64,000 bases of DNA. Source: Ophiostoma sp. CBS 140.51 (taxonomy: Eukaryota; Ascomycota; Sordariomycetes; Ophiostomatales; Ophiostomataceae). Numbering within the stretch: the stretch's first letter is position 1; every line of letters starts with the position of its first letter. Where the stretch lies: NCBI GenBank assembly GCA_029298735.1, contig JANSLP010000087.1:1-64000 (forward strand), written 5' to 3'. The position numbers and the translations under genes are program-made. The notes under the pieces are model-generated. The model searched no databases and had not been told where the DNA came from. It worked only from the letters and a program-made list of their open reading frames with translations. Shown here one piece after another: positions 24,201 to 35,783 of this stretch.

Positions 24201-25157
24201 CTGGGGAAACAAACACCAGTGGAAGAGGAACGGAGTCAGCAGGAGTTCAAGGTGGATGTGGCCCAAATACAACTAACACTAGCGGAAGAGGAACGGAGTC
24301 AGCAGGAGCTGTGGCTAAAGCAAATGCAAGAAGACCTCAAAAAGCGCACGACGCTCAGCGACACAACCCTACTAATGTCGGGTTTGATGGCGCCACCGAC
24401 CCAGGAGGTGCCACAGTCTGCTCAGTTTCAGCGTGTACCTACTGCCTCGTCGTACCTTGGCCAGACTGCGCAGCCCATCCATGTCCAGTCCCCCAGAGTT
24501 GTGCAACCCCGCCAATTCCAGCAGGTTCAGCAAGTGCCCGTTCCGGTCGTCCAGGTCATACAGGCAACGCCCCAGAAGGCCAATCCTCAGGTGTCGACGG
24601 CCACAACGCGGCAGGTTTCTAGTGACAAGGACTATTTGACGGTCGAACCTCGCCGCAAAGCCAACACACAGCCCCGAACAGTACCACAGGTCACGGAGCC
24701 GCGAACAGCTTCACAGGAGCCTTGGGCCAACGATGACGTTTTCTACAACAGTCCAAAGATGACCATCGGCTACACCGCCCCAACTTCAGGGTATGCGACC
24801 ACTGCTAGTCACCAGCAGCAGCCGGCTCTCATCGACCATCCCAACTCGCCCACAGCCTACACTGAGTCGGCCTACTCTCCGTCTGCCCACTCGCCGTCGG
24901 CCCGCTCCCAGTTATCGCCCTCGGCCGAGCCTTGGTACGGACACAATCAAGTGGCGGTGTCTGGCAACCAGCAAATGTGGAACACTGCCCCAACCGTCTA
25001 TGCGCAGAGTGCTGCCGTAGGCAACTATGGCGCTATTGGCGATCATCTGGCTCCGGCACCCCAAGCCAATATGTATGGGGACACGGCCTACACGCAGCCC
25101 TACTACGCGCAGACCAGTAATGCGCCCGTTTATTACTATGGCCATGGCCAATATTAA
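21285..25157 (+). CDS. Large low-complexity protein of unknown function
   Basis: Exons 21285-21409 and 22148-25157 join in frame (phase 2, donor GTAAGT, acceptor CTCTCAG) to give 1044 residues. The 738-bp intron is long for a fungus. It contains another plausible acceptor (TTCTTACAG ending at 21497) whose use leads to a stop, so alternative splicing or a third exon is possible. I do not recognise the family. The protein is hydrophilic with no signal peptide or membrane segment. It has an N-terminal Arg/Pro-rich stretch, an acidic middle, a long Gln-Ala repeat (about residues 495-563) predicted to be helical, a 22-residue duplication containing KVDVSQIQL and KVDVAQIQL, and a Ser/Tyr/Gln-rich tail ending YYYGHGQY. 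Such composition suggests a scaffold or condensate-forming protein, but that is inference. Confidence 0.75.
23497..23705 (+). repeat. Gln-Ala hexanucleotide repeat
   Basis: About 35 imperfect copies of a 6-base unit CARGCN encode alternating Gln and Ala, interrupted by Leu, Met, Ile, Thr and Glu. It lies inside the 1044-residue protein and is preceded by a basic/acidic helical segment (RLARAQAEKKLQME), suggesting one long helix. Confidence 0.85.
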
Positions 25158-26945
25158 GCCGTATCTGTGAATTCAAGTAAGTTGCTGCTATGTTTCTCAT
25201 TCATTCAATGAGAAAGGATGCTTGCTGACGTTCTTTGTTTATATAGTACGTTGGACCAATCAGGTTGAGCCAATTCGGACGAAACAGGCAATTTTGCGAA
25301 GCCCTTCTCGACACCTCTCCTTCCTCTTCCTCATTTTGCGACCTCGACGGCCTTGAAAGCTCACAGTTTCGACAACTTCAACCACGGCCAACGATCATCG
25401 AGACGGAACGAATACTGGAAAGGTGGCGAAGAAAAGGCAGACAAAGACTACTGCAGAACGAGAACACCTATCATTTCGGTCTGCGATTTGTCGCCATCTG
25501 ATCTCTTTGAAATTTGGGTCTTTCCACCAATCTTTGCATTTGATCTTCATTTCTTTCCCATTTTTGATTTTCGTCTTTTTCTTTTTCGTTTTCTTCTCCA
25601 TTCGTCGATTTTTCTTCCATCTTCTCTTCTGATTTCGCAAAGTCTTTTGCCTTTGATTTTTCACCATTTTCTCTTTTTTTTTTCACAATTGGCAGCCCCC
25701 TCATCCAGTTTCCAGCAACGTGTTTGGTTTGGCGTGGTCGGCGTGGGCCAACTTCTTTCGTCCTTTTCTTTCTTCGCTTCTCCCATTCATTTGTCTTCGG
25801 CACACATCTTTTCTTTATTAACCTTTTTCCTTTGGGTACCTAGAAAAACGACTTTACAGTTTAGACGCTACACCTCGACACAAAAAAGTTGGGAAGTTCT
25901 CTAGGTATCTTGTATTATTAAGCTTCGTGCCAAATTTCACTCGTTTCTTTTGCTTTTCTCACTTTCAGTTCTCTTTCGTTCTTCTTCTCTTCTCTCTTAT
26001 CGTTGATCTCTCCTCTCTTTCGTCACATTCGCTTCGCTGGTTTGGTTGTCTTACTTTTTGTTTTCTCAACCATCTCGTACAGGCACATAGCAAGCTCCGC
26101 ATCGCATCGCGACGCACAGTTGGCATCATTGGCAGGTTTCGCAGGTTTCGCAGGTTTCGCAATGGTTCGCAAAGGTCTCGTTTTATTTCGTTGATTTCAG
26201 TTCAACAAAGATTTAAAATACATCTTTTGCACGCAATCGTGACGTAGAGACAAGGCACATAGTACAAATCGATGGAGATTAAAGGTTGTTTGTTTATGCA
26301 GCTATTTTATTTTGGGTAAGCTTCAATGCTTTGATCCTATATATAAAACAACTACTACCGCTCATCCTTCACCCAGTTTCCCCCGCGTCTCTTTCTTTTC
26401 TCCTGTTCACAGCCAGCTGGTTTAAATTGAATTTGTGGTCGTGAATGCTTTCCTATGCCCATTAGCTGCTTCTTATTTTTGAAAAGAAAGAGCATGTCTC
26501 CTCCCCCTCCTAAACACAAAAAGGAATGAGACCAAAAACATAACAAAAAGTGAAAGATGGGCATATCGGATATATGCAAAGCCCATCCCATGATGAAAGA
26601 GAATAATAAACGCAAAAGAAATGTAAAAGGAAACCAAAAACAGACATGAAAGAAATGAAAAGCAGAAAAGCAAAACGCAGAAAAGGTATTGTTTTTCAAA
26701 ATCCTGGGCGCAATCAAAAAAGTTTTTGAAAACCAAGGTCGACACCAAAAAGAAATGGCGAGAAACAGAGAAAAGGTGAAAAAGGTATGGTATACGACCA
26801 AAAAAAAAATGAAGAGGTAAAATGACGGTAAAAGGAAAAATAAAGAATGTGTGGGTGTTAAAAAGTATTAAGTTAAGTTGGAGGGTTCATATGTGTGCTG
26901 TGACTGTGATAATCATCTGACATGAGTAGTACCGCTGCTGCTCTA
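25158..26945. other. 3' regions of convergent genes at 21285-25157 and palI
   Basis: A candidate 3' untranslated intron lies at 25177-25246 (GTAAGT donor, CTGAC branch, ATATAG acceptor), 19 bases after the stop codon. The rest is T-rich on the plus strand up to about 26200 and A-rich after about 26480, matching two converging 3' regions. A 9-bp unit GCAGGTTTC is present three times in tandem at 26132-26158. No coding region is supported. Confidence 0.55.
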
Positions 26946-29231
26946 CTACAGCGCAGGGTAGGCACTGCCGGGGATCATGCCACTCGCACCGCCGGGCGGG
27001 CCCATTGTGCTGGGACCCATGGCGGGGGCGCCGCCGCCAGGTAGCCGCCGACCGCCGCCTGGTGGCCGCCGACCGCCGCCTGCTGTGGGCAGGGAGAAGT
27101 CGGGGTTGCTGTTGAGGAGCGTCTCGTTGGTGTCGCGCACGGGGCGGCGTGGGACAATGCCGCCCATGCCGCCCATGCCGCCACCGCCCATGCTACCTCC
27201 ACCACCATAGCCTGGCATCAGGTTGTTTGGTGGCGGCGGGTTCCAACGGGGGTTGATACCGCGCTGTGATATGGACGTAAAGGTCGACCGTTCCGACTCG
27301 GCGGGGCTTCGCGAGCCTTGCGGGATGTCGTCGTAGGGCGTGCTGTTGTTGGTGTGCGGGTTCATGGCCAGCGGCGGCAGGTTGTTGTTATGGCCCTGGC
27401 GCGGCTGGTTACTACTCAAAACACCCGTCTGGGGCTCGGCGAAGCGCGGGTCGACGTCCTCAATGTAGGCTTCGGACGTGTTGGGGCGGTGCTCGGCGAG
27501 CTCAGCAGGCGCGCCACGGACAGGCGAGTTGGAGGCGCTGCCGCCGTTGTTGTTCCAGGCAGCGCGCGGAGGCACGTACTGGCTGCTCTCCGCATCGCTG
27601 ACACGGGACGTGCGGCCCTGCTGCAGGCTGACCATGCCGGCAATGTCGTCATCGCCCTCAACAAAACGGCTCACCTGTTGGTGTGGTGGGCGCGGTGTAG
27701 TCGCGTCCATCTCAATCGCCTGGCCACGGGGGCTGCCACCAACGGCTGCGGCTGCGCCAATGGTATCGGGCAACGGCGGCGGGGACTCTGCGCGCGGCAG
27801 ATCGCCCGATGCCGAGCCAGGGATCTCGTTGCGGTAGGCATCGTAGCCGTTACCGCTGTCGTTCAGGCTGGCGCCAGAGGGGTTACCGCCATAGTAGCCG
27901 TTGGGGCCGGGCGAGCCACGCATGCCACCGCCACCACCGTAGGGACCACCGGCCTGGTCGTACCGGTAGCCTGGAGGTGGTGTCCGGCCACGGCCATTGC
28001 CTGGGTAGCCGCCACGACCGCCGCCTGGTGGGCCGTAGCCACCTCTACCACCGGGCGGGGGACCGCCGTAACCACCACGACCACCACGACCACCAGGTCC
28101 ACCAGGGCCGTACGGACCGTAGCCCGGACCGCCACCACGGCCACCGCGGTAGCCACCAGGTCCACCAGGTCCACCGCGACCTCTTTGGCCGGGCGACATG
28201 TTGTTCATGCGCTCGACGGACGGGCCACGACGCACGCCATACTCTTGGGGCGGCGGGCTGGTCGAGTCACTACCATAGGGCAGGGGGTTGCCGTAGGCGT
28301 CGCGCTGGATGGAGCGGCGCTGCTGACCGTTGGCCATAGCACCACCGACCGCGGCACCAGCAGCGCCCGACATCATCATGGCCTCGGGGCTGCCGCCGCC
28401 GTACTGGTTGCGCTGCTGCGAGTAGCGGTTGGACATCTGGGCGGGTTGCGAGGTCAAGGGGATCTGCTCGTCGCTGCTGGCGGTGTCCTTCTTCTCAAAG
28501 GAGTCGCCGTTGCTGCCCGGGCCGCCGAGATGGGGAAGCACGGGCTGGCGGGGCACGGATGCTTGGGAGTCGACCATGACGCTGCTGGCGTTGACGGCGT
28601 CAACGGCGGCGGCAGACTGGGCCTGGCGGTTGTAGTAGTTTTCTCCGCTCATCTCGGCGTTAGCGGCGATGCGGCGCTGGCGGGACTTGCGACCAACAAG
28701 GGTGCGACGCATGGCGCAGGCGACGATGCTGCTGAGGCCGATGAGGATAACGGCGGCGAGGACAATAAAGGTACCCCAGGCCATGTGGGGGACGAACAAC
28801 AGGACATCGATGAGGAAAGCCAACAGGGCGGCTAGGAACGTAAAGATGCTGATGATAAAGACGAACAAAAGGTAGCGAACCGAGTGCGAGGCGGAATGGA
28901 AGTGGGAGGTGATGGCCATGATGAGCATGACGAGCGTCAGGAAGGCGGCGACGGGGTGGAGCACGAGAATGGTCGACAGGGTCGTGCGCGTCGAGACTGG
29001 GAGGTCGAACGTGGCCGATTCCGTGGAACTGAAGAGGGAGGTCGTATCGTAGCCCAGCTCGAAGCCGGTGCAGGAGCCATCGGGACGGCAGTAGCCAAAG
29101 ACACCAAAGTTGTAGCCCTCAAAGGAGCCGAGCGGGATACCCTTGATCAATGGCGTGGAGAGGACGGAGAGGAGGAGCAGCACAAAGGCCGCAAAGAGCA
29201 TAATCGTCAACGGGGTCGCGGGGCGAATCAT
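26946..29231 (-). CDS. palI: pH-response regulator PalI/Rim9
   Basis: A single minus-strand frame of 761 residues, starting MIRPATPLTIMLFAAFVLLL. The start was chosen because this hydrophobic N-terminus is the family's first membrane segment; an in-frame codon further upstream is not ATG-supported by the family. Four membrane segments lie at about 5-27, 84-108, 119-147 and 151-173. The first extracellular loop carries the family pattern FEGYNFGVFGYCRPDGSC with two cysteines, as in SUR7/PalI proteins. The remaining 580 residues are cytoplasmic and disordered, with an RGG/PGG-rich block at about 345-460 and a Pro/Gly-rich tail. PalI/Rim9 assists the plasma-membrane receptor PalH/Rim21 in ambient alkaline pH signalling to PacC through ESCRT. 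The gene has an unusually long pyrimidine-rich leader. Confidence 0.93.
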   Translation of the reverse strand: MIRPATPLTIMLFAAFVLLLLSVLSTPLIKGIPLGSFEGYNFGVFGYCRPDGSCTGFELGYDTTSLFSSTESATFDLPVSTRTTLSTILVLHPVAAFLTLVMLIMAITSHFHSASHSVRYLLFVFIISIFTFLAALLAFLIDVLLFVPHMAWGTFIVLAAVILIGLSSIVACAMRRTLVGRKSRQRRIAANAEMSGENYYNRQAQSAAAVDAVNASSVMVDSQASVPRQPVLPHLGGPGSNGDSFEKKDTASSDEQIPLTSQPAQMSNRYSQQRNQYGGGSPEAMMMSGAAGAAVGGAMANGQQRRSIQRDAYGNPLPYGSDSTSPPPQEYGVRRGPSVERMNNMSPGQRGRGGPGGPGGYRGGRGGGPGYGPYGPGGPGGRGGRGGYGGPPPGGRGGYGPPGGGRGGYPGNGRGRTPPPGYRYDQAGGPYGGGGGMRGSPGPNGYYGGNPSGASLNDSGNGYDAYRNEIPGSASGDLPRAESPPPLPDTIGAAAAVGGSPRGQAIEMDATTPRPPHQQVSRFVEGDDDIAGMVSLQQGRTSRVSDAESSQYVPPRAAWNNNGGSASNSPVRGAPAELAEHRPNTSEAYIEDVDPRFAEPQTGVLSSNQPRQGHNNNLPPLAMNPHTNNSTPYDDIPQGSRSPAESERSTFTSISQRGINPRWNPPPPNNLMPGYGGGGSMGGGGMGGMGGIVPRRPVRDTNETLLNSNPDFSLPTAGGGRRPPGGGRRLPGGGAPAMGPSTMGPPGGASGMIPGSAYPAL

Positions 29232-32200
29232 GTTGGCGGTTTTGAAGATGAGGACCTTGGGAGAAAGAGCAAGGCAAGAAGCGAGGGGGCCCGTAAAGGG
29301 CGTGCGCAAATGCGCTTAAAACGACTGCTGTCGTCGACGTTCTTATGAGAGTCGATTGGTCCGTAAGAAATCGATATTGTGTCTATCGTCTGGTGTAGTC
29401 AATCGGAGTCCGTGTCGACAATGGCGAGCGCATCGACTTTGTGTTTTGCGAGTCGTGACAAAGAAGCGTAAGAAGGTGTGGGGGATTGACGAATTCGATT
29501 CGTAGTCTCTAATCGCTGTCTTCGTGTTGTTCGTGTTGTTCACGGCCGAGATGCACATGCACGGCGGAACTGAGGTCGCACGAGATAGGGCAAAGGCGTG
29601 TTCTGCGAGACACGAGAAGAGTCGGGAGAGAGAGAGAGAGTCGTCGAGCGAAGAAAAGGAGAGTGGGCGAGAGAAGGCGAGTGAGCGTAAAGAGAGTCGT
29701 CGAGATCAAAAGCGAGGGGATTCGATTGAGAAGTCGGGGAGGGCAGCAACCAGGCGCGCAACAATCAAACAAAGAGTCGAACAGCAAACGAGTCGAGAGG
29801 GAGTCGAGAGTCGAAAGGCGAAAGAAAAGAAAACGAAGGACAAGTCGAAAGAAGCGACAGTGAGACAGCGGTCGAGCAATCAAACAATCGAAAGATTGAG
29901 AGAAGAGTCCCAATCAGACGGGACGCTGCGAAAGCACAAAGAGAGGTAGGCGAAGATGTCCTGTCCGATGCAGAGACGAGAGAGGAGGGAGAGAACACAG
30001 AGAACACCGGGAACAGACGAAATACAGCGAGTGTGCGCGAGTGTGAGCGAGATAGAAGGGCGGGCGGGAGATTTGACTGTGTCCAGGGGCGCGATATTGC
30101 GACACTGGCGGTTGAAGACAGCAAAGTGGGCCGTTTTTTATGGGAGCAGGCAGGGCCAGGCTCAGAAAATAGCAGGGAAATAGTATGAGAACAAGAAAAC
30201 AAGAGAATAAGGAACCAACAGAGCGGAGGTCCAGTCGTCGTTTTTCCACTTTCTCTTTTTTTGGGGCGCGGTTCAATTCAATGGGTCAAGTCGATAATAC
30301 TGATACGGAGTAATGTTCATTCATTCAATGACGGCCGCGACGTGCGACGCCACATGTGAGGCAGCTGGGCATTCGGAGGAGGCAGAATTGGCGTGCGGCT
30401 GTGGTCGATCGACAAAGAAGAAGGGAAACGAGGGGAATAAAGGAGACGATAATGCGAGAATCACCAAAAACTACCAGAGGGGGACTTGGGAACACGAGAC
30501 TACTGAGTACAGAACCATGATGGAGGGCAAGAGCCTGGAAGCAAAAGCAGAAGGGGTGGAAAAGGGAGGACGGCCGCGCGAGAGTGGAATGGGGAAGGTG
30601 CGACGGTGCGACGATGTGCCTGGGGTGTTTGACAGGCACGATGTCGGTGGGGATGTAAGATACTTAAAGGTACTTAATCTCATAGCACTTATACACCGTA
30701 GAATGAGTACATACTCTTTTCCCTCTGTACTGGACCTGACATGCCCCTGCTGCAGACGGCGCAGCGAATGCAAGTGCTTTTGGTACACACCACTGACAAC
30801 ATAGCGTCTTTCTGCACGTCTTTTAGTGCCAAAAAGAGGGGGATAAATATAGCGTGGCGCACTTTCAGAACTTTAGCGGGTTCGTGTTTGCTGGTGTTGC
30901 TAGTGTTTACTGGGACAGCGTGCTGCTAGACTCGTTTCTCCAGTGGAGGCCCCTCCCCAAACTGCGACCACAAAGCGACTCGAAGCGAGCCAAAGCAGTC
31001 CAAAGCAGCCCCAAACGAAGCCAAAAAGCAGACCAAAAAGGCTGTGCCTGGCTAGTGACCACTGTAAATCCTCCCAACATGTGTGATAAGATACTGGGAA
31101 ACTGGGTCACAAGCAGTGGGCCAGCGCTCTTACTGGCGCTAAAGTCGCTGCCTGCAACAGAGGCCTGCAACGATGAACATCTGACGCAAGTTGCAGGTTG
31201 TCTTGTCTGTTGAACACTGAACACAAAACGAGGCTCAGCCTCTCTGGGCGTTGCCACAGTGTGATGGAGTCCATGTCTGACAGCGAACACAGACTGAGAC
31301 CAGGAAAACGCTGCGACGTTCGAGATGGATGTGGTCTTTGTCAGAGCCACCTCAAAATCAGACGTCGTTGCTTTTTTTTTTTTCATTTCTGGTCGACGCC
31401 TTTTTTCCATAGTTTGTACCTTTCGTCCACGCTGGGTTTTACTGAGCAGTCGACTACGTCGTTGATTTCCGTCCAATTCCAATTAAGGAGGGGCGGTCCT
31501 GTCCCTGTTCCTGTTGGACGACTGCTGCGTTCCCGGAATGCCAGTTAATTTATTGATAAAGAGCAAGAGACGGCTAGGATATTTGCTTTTGGGCGTCGTG
31601 CGATAGCCTGGCGAGGACAACGAAAAACAAGTACACGCAAGCCTGCATTGCATGGGAAGGGTACATCGCTCGTCTTTTTTTCCTTTTCTTTTTCTTTCTA
31701 GCCTCTTTTCTTCTTCTCTTCCTTCTCGATGCACCAGCCGGCGTTGCGGTGCACCATGCCGATGGAAAAGGGAGGGTGGGGGCCATTTGAGGTGAAGGCA
31801 CGATAATGCTACCGAGAACAAGGACATAACGAGTACAGAGTATGGTAGCAAGTCGTCGTCGAGGGAATAAGAGAGACATAAGGGGGAGATTGACCCAAGA
31901 TTGACTAGCGAGTTGTTGGCGATAAAGAGGCTGGCTCACTGGGATTCAAGGAAAAAGCAAAGAAATATCGAAAGATGTAAAGATCCGCGGAATGGATGGT
32001 CTGGCCCAGCGACCAACGAGCGATGCATCAATGTGCTGGCGTTGCGTGTGCTGGCAGACGTTGAGACAGTCTAGCTGTGAAGTGAAGCGAGCCGTTCCTT
32101 GATTTGGGAGGTATTTCCAAGATGCAGAGCAGCAACTAGGCCAAAGAGAGGGAAGGTGCGCCTGACAATGCGACCAGCACAAAAGTACGACGCCACGAAC

Positions 32201-35200
32201 GAAGTCACGACAGAAGCCACAGGATGTGACAAAAACAAGAAATGTATCTCACAGAGCAGAGCTAGAGCAAAAGAAGCGCAAACCAACAAACAAGCAAACA
32301 AATGGAATCGGCGCACATGCTTGCAGGTGGTGTTCAGCTGCCATCGCGTCTTTTGGAGGGAAGGCGTCGTCATGAGAGTGCCTTGTCATCTTGTTGAGAA
32401 CATGCTGTATCTGTTAGCGCACTCCGGCTGGTTACCCACTAAAACCTCCCATATCCCACATCCACTGAAGAGCGACAGGAGATAGCCCTTGGCCGCGTCG
32501 CTCTCACTCTTGCATCTCTTGTAAATAAGATTGCGACAGCACAATCAAACCCCACGGACTTTGTCCCAAAGAAGAAGGACCGGCCGTTGCTCTTTCTCTC
32601 ACTTCACAAAAGACGATGACCATAACCTATTTCTGCACAGATATGCTGTAGAAACGCGACTATTCTTCAAGCTCTCCAAAAGAGGGAACCAACATGACGG
32701 GTTGATCGTCTATTGTTAACGGCATGCGGAAGATAAAGTGCTGTTTCCTAGAACACGCTTGACGATACCGTCGGAAGAAGCCCGATGCTCTTCCGACAAA
32801 CTGATATCTACGGAGCTTTTTTCGACCAGGCTAATTGTCACAAGAAGGCAAGAGCGGACGAGCGACATGCTGGGCCGTTACTGCCTTTTGCTGGCCAGGG
32901 CTTGTCAGGCCTGCTCTCTTGCCTTTTCTTACCCCAATCGCTAATCGCCAATTGCCTCATTGCTGAGACTATCACGAAACCGCTGTCCACTGTCCATGGC
33001 CAACCTTTTTTGAGCATGCCCATTGACTGCACTGGCCACTGCCAGGCCCTGTACTTTGTAGTAAGCACTGATGGCAGCCCATTGAACTGGCCCGCTTTGC
33101 TCTCCTTTCTCATCTCTTTTTTTGCTGCTGCGATACAGGCGACAAGGGACCAGGATGTCGTGTCGATGCCCTGTCAAGTAAGATACCCCTGCTCAGGTTA
33201 GAGATTTCGACCAGAGCCAGAGAGTGTCGACGCGCACGACAATTCGAGATTTTAATTTTGTACGTCGTGCGTCGACTGCAATCTTTTCTCTCGCGTGCCA
33301 CTGCATACCCGGGTTTTTTGCTGCATCAATTCTTTGTCATTTATTTTCTGTTGTCTCTCTCTCTCTCTCTATTTTTTAATCGTTTGTCTTGCCGCGCAGG
33401 ATGGCTCTACATTGTCCTCGTCTGTGATCTACGCATGCATTTCTCCTTTGTTGCTGGCGCGCTCCTCCAAACGTCCAAAACACGTTACAGAAAACCAGGG
33501 CTCCACAACTTCAGGTACAAGTTCGGGTACCAAGTCCAAGGAATCCCCAAGAAGGAAAGTGAAAGTATCTTACACGTTGTTTTCAGCCTGGCGATACACC
33601 TCGTCAATGCCTTTTCGAAGTTTCGTTTTACGGCGCCCTTTCCTCTCGAACCAGGTCTTTTTTTTTCTTCGCATAAGAAACACCACAGCGGCAAAGGCAC
33701 AACGTTATCCATGCTGATACGCCCGTGTTCATCGTCCATGGACGAACGGACAGGGTTGAGCCCCTGTCGTTGTTCCTCTTTTCACTTTTCAATGTTCCAG
33801 ACTTTCCAGGCTCTGCTGAATAAATATTTGATAAATTTCAAGATCTTCCAAAAATAAAGTTGCCCTTCTTAGCCGCGTCTTGTGATCAAGCTCACTCTTG
33901 TTTTATCAGAAACATCAGAAGCTGACTTTCCACGTGATTGTGATGTGACCCCCTTTTCTATGTCACTTACATGTCAATATTGACGTCTCCTTTACTAACG
34001 AGAACAAAGAAATCTGTTCAGATTGAATTCACATTTACACTGACATCCTCCGATCTCTGCTCTGCTTACCGCCTACGATGTGCAATATGTAAGTAATTTT
34101 GAAACCATTCGTTTGAATTGGCCTGCGACCATTAAGATAAAAGCTTCGCAAAAGATGAATACTGCAAACTATCACCCCATACAAAGTGAGTCTGTGTGTG
34201 TTACAGGCGTATCACAAGAGAAGAAAGAAAAGAGTGACGATATCCGAAGGTCCAGGGAGTGAAGAGGAGGATGAAGACGGCGCAAAAAGAAAAAAAAGGA
34301 GGAGAGAGAGTTAAAAAAAAAATTGAAGCTCGAGATCTGGAGAGGCTTTTTATATGCGATCAGGAGAGGCCGTGAGTTGTCAAGATGGAAGGTACGACTG
34401 TGACAAAACAGGAAGTCACGACCCGTTGTCATCGTTGATGTCAACGAGGCTGTGATCACGAGACTTGCGAGGCTGCACATAAGATGATTTAGGACTTTGC
34501 CAGCACTCCATCGGTTTCTCTGGTTGGAGAGATCAAAATTGAAAAGCTGTTTGCTTCGAAAAGTTTAAGATTTCACGGTACAAAAAACGGCATTGTTCGA
34601 GCTGTTCTGTTGAACAATGCGACCAGCGGCGAACATCGAGTACAGCAACATCGCGAAGTGACAAACAAAACGAGATCTCGGGGCCGACAAAAAGACAATG
34701 CAACAATTAAATCACCGATCCAATTACCTTTGTCTCACTTACAGCTGACCTTGTCACCTTAGTTGGCTTTGTTAGCAAGGCTGTGGGAGCAGGTTGATGC
34801 GGCCAATACCTTTGTTCCCGCCACGAAGAGGCCACCATTATGAACAAACAAAACACACACACCAAATATCGTGAACAATGCACACAAACATCACAAAAGA
34901 ACAATAGCGACAGTTCACTTGAATATATAAGTATGGCATGCCCCTGGTCAAGCTTACCACGCATTCTCTCCTTTTGGATCTCACCGACCAACATCGCCGG
35001 CCATGCCCCCCAAATACCCCAAGCACTGCGGCAAGGCCGCTGAGTAGCTTCCCCCAGTCGTTTCTTTTATTTCGTGTCTTTTTTTTCTTTTCTCTCCTTC
35101 TTGAAAAGTTTGCTTGTTGTTTACGGCGTTCTTTTTTGGTTTTGGTCTGAATTTTTTGGTTTATTTCCTGGCGCATTGTTTTTTTGTTCTCTTTCTTTTT

Positions 35201-35228
35201 GCCTTTTCTCTTACCTACACCAGCCACC
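29232..35228. other. Six-kilobase gene-poor region: palI leader and unassigned DNA
   Basis: 29232 to about 30250 is strongly purine-rich on the plus strand, so the palI transcript has a long pyrimidine-rich leader. It carries many copies of AGTCGA (29638-29880) and a GA run at 29624-29640. A TACGGAGTA motif lies at 30304-30312 and a near match at 31834-31842. A CT run lies at 33356-33370. A 9-bp inverted repeat (34590-34598 and 34612-34620) can form a stem-loop. Open frames at 30313, 33258 and 33295 lack coding bias, and the latter two lack ATG starts; none is called. From about 35050 the plus strand is T/C-rich and is probably the leader of the gene at 35229. Confidence 0.5.
34590..34620. 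repeat. Nine-base inverted repeat (stem-loop)
   Basis: GCATTGTTC at 34590-34598 and GAACAATGC at 34612-34620 are perfect complements separated by 13 bases. It lies about 600 bases upstream of the small gene at 35229. Function is unknown; it could be a binding site or an RNA hairpin. Confidence 0.8.
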
Positions 35229-35783
35229 ATGGCTCACCCGTCTCCTCCCAACACCCGCTCTCGGCGCCGGCGCCGGCAGCATCGACACACTTCTTCTGTC
35301 GGCTCTGACTCTTCGCCGACCACGTTTTCTTCTTCTTCTACCTCCGACCTCCCACCGATCACTCAGCTGTACTCGTTCCCGCCTTTCCGCGAGAACGGCA
35401 GTGCTTTCCGGCGCCACACCACCCGGCTCTTTTCCCATGTCACCCGGCTCGTCCGTGGCGGCACGGCGCTTCTCTGGCAGACCACCGCGGTTCCTGCCAG
35501 CCCTGCTACCCCTTCCCTCACTCCCCTCCTTACTTCTTTTACTTTTCTACCTTCTCTTTCTTCGTCTCCCACATCAACTCCCTCTTCTTCTCTATCCAAC
35601 TCTCCCTCCACTGGCCGTCCATCGCACCGGGAGCTTCCACCCATTGTCGATCTGACGCTTCAGCTTGTTGACGACGACGATATTGGCGACTATGCCAAGG
35701 CCATCTGTCTGCCAATACCCCGTCTCGGCGCTCAGGCCGACCCGTCACTTCCTCCTACGACTACTACTACAACTCAGACATGA
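35229..35783 (+). CDS. Small Ser/Pro/Thr-rich hypothetical protein
   Basis: ATG at 35229 in an ideal context (CCACCATGG) opens a 184-residue frame with no intron. Third positions are mostly C or G outside the Ser-rich stretch, which supports real coding. The N-terminus is basic (RSRRRRRQHRH), followed by Ser-rich sequence, an Arg/Phe-rich segment (NGSAFRRHTTRLFSHVTRLV), a long Ser/Pro/Thr linker, and an acidic segment VDLTLQLVDDDDIGDYAKAI. It ends with a Thr run. There is no signal peptide or membrane segment. I do not recognise the family. It stands alone between long noncoding stretches and may be a lineage-specific gene. Confidence 0.6.
   Translation: MAHPSPPNTRSRRRRRQHRHTSSVGSDSSPTTFSSSSTSDLPPITQLYSFPPFRENGSAFRRHTTRLFSHVTRLVRGGTALLWQTTAVPASPATPSLTPLLTSFTFLPSLSSSPTSTPSSSLSNSPSTGRPSHRELPPIVDLTLQLVDDDDIGDYAKAICLPIPRLGAQADPSLPPTTTTTTQT

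Noticed and set aside
27318..28835. 505-codon open frame antisense to palI
   Set aside because: It mirrors the Gly/Pro-rich palI coding sequence; GC-rich genes routinely give long antisense frames. It lacks a family pattern.
29524..29949. 141-codon highly charged frame (Ser/Arg/Glu/Lys)
   Set aside because: It follows simply from the purine-rich repeats in the palI leader; the opposite strand is equally open.
30313..30804. 163-codon frame starting with ATG
   Set aside because: No codon bias, no recognisable domain, and it runs through a region with no leader-like or terminator-like flanks. It could be revisited with RNA data.
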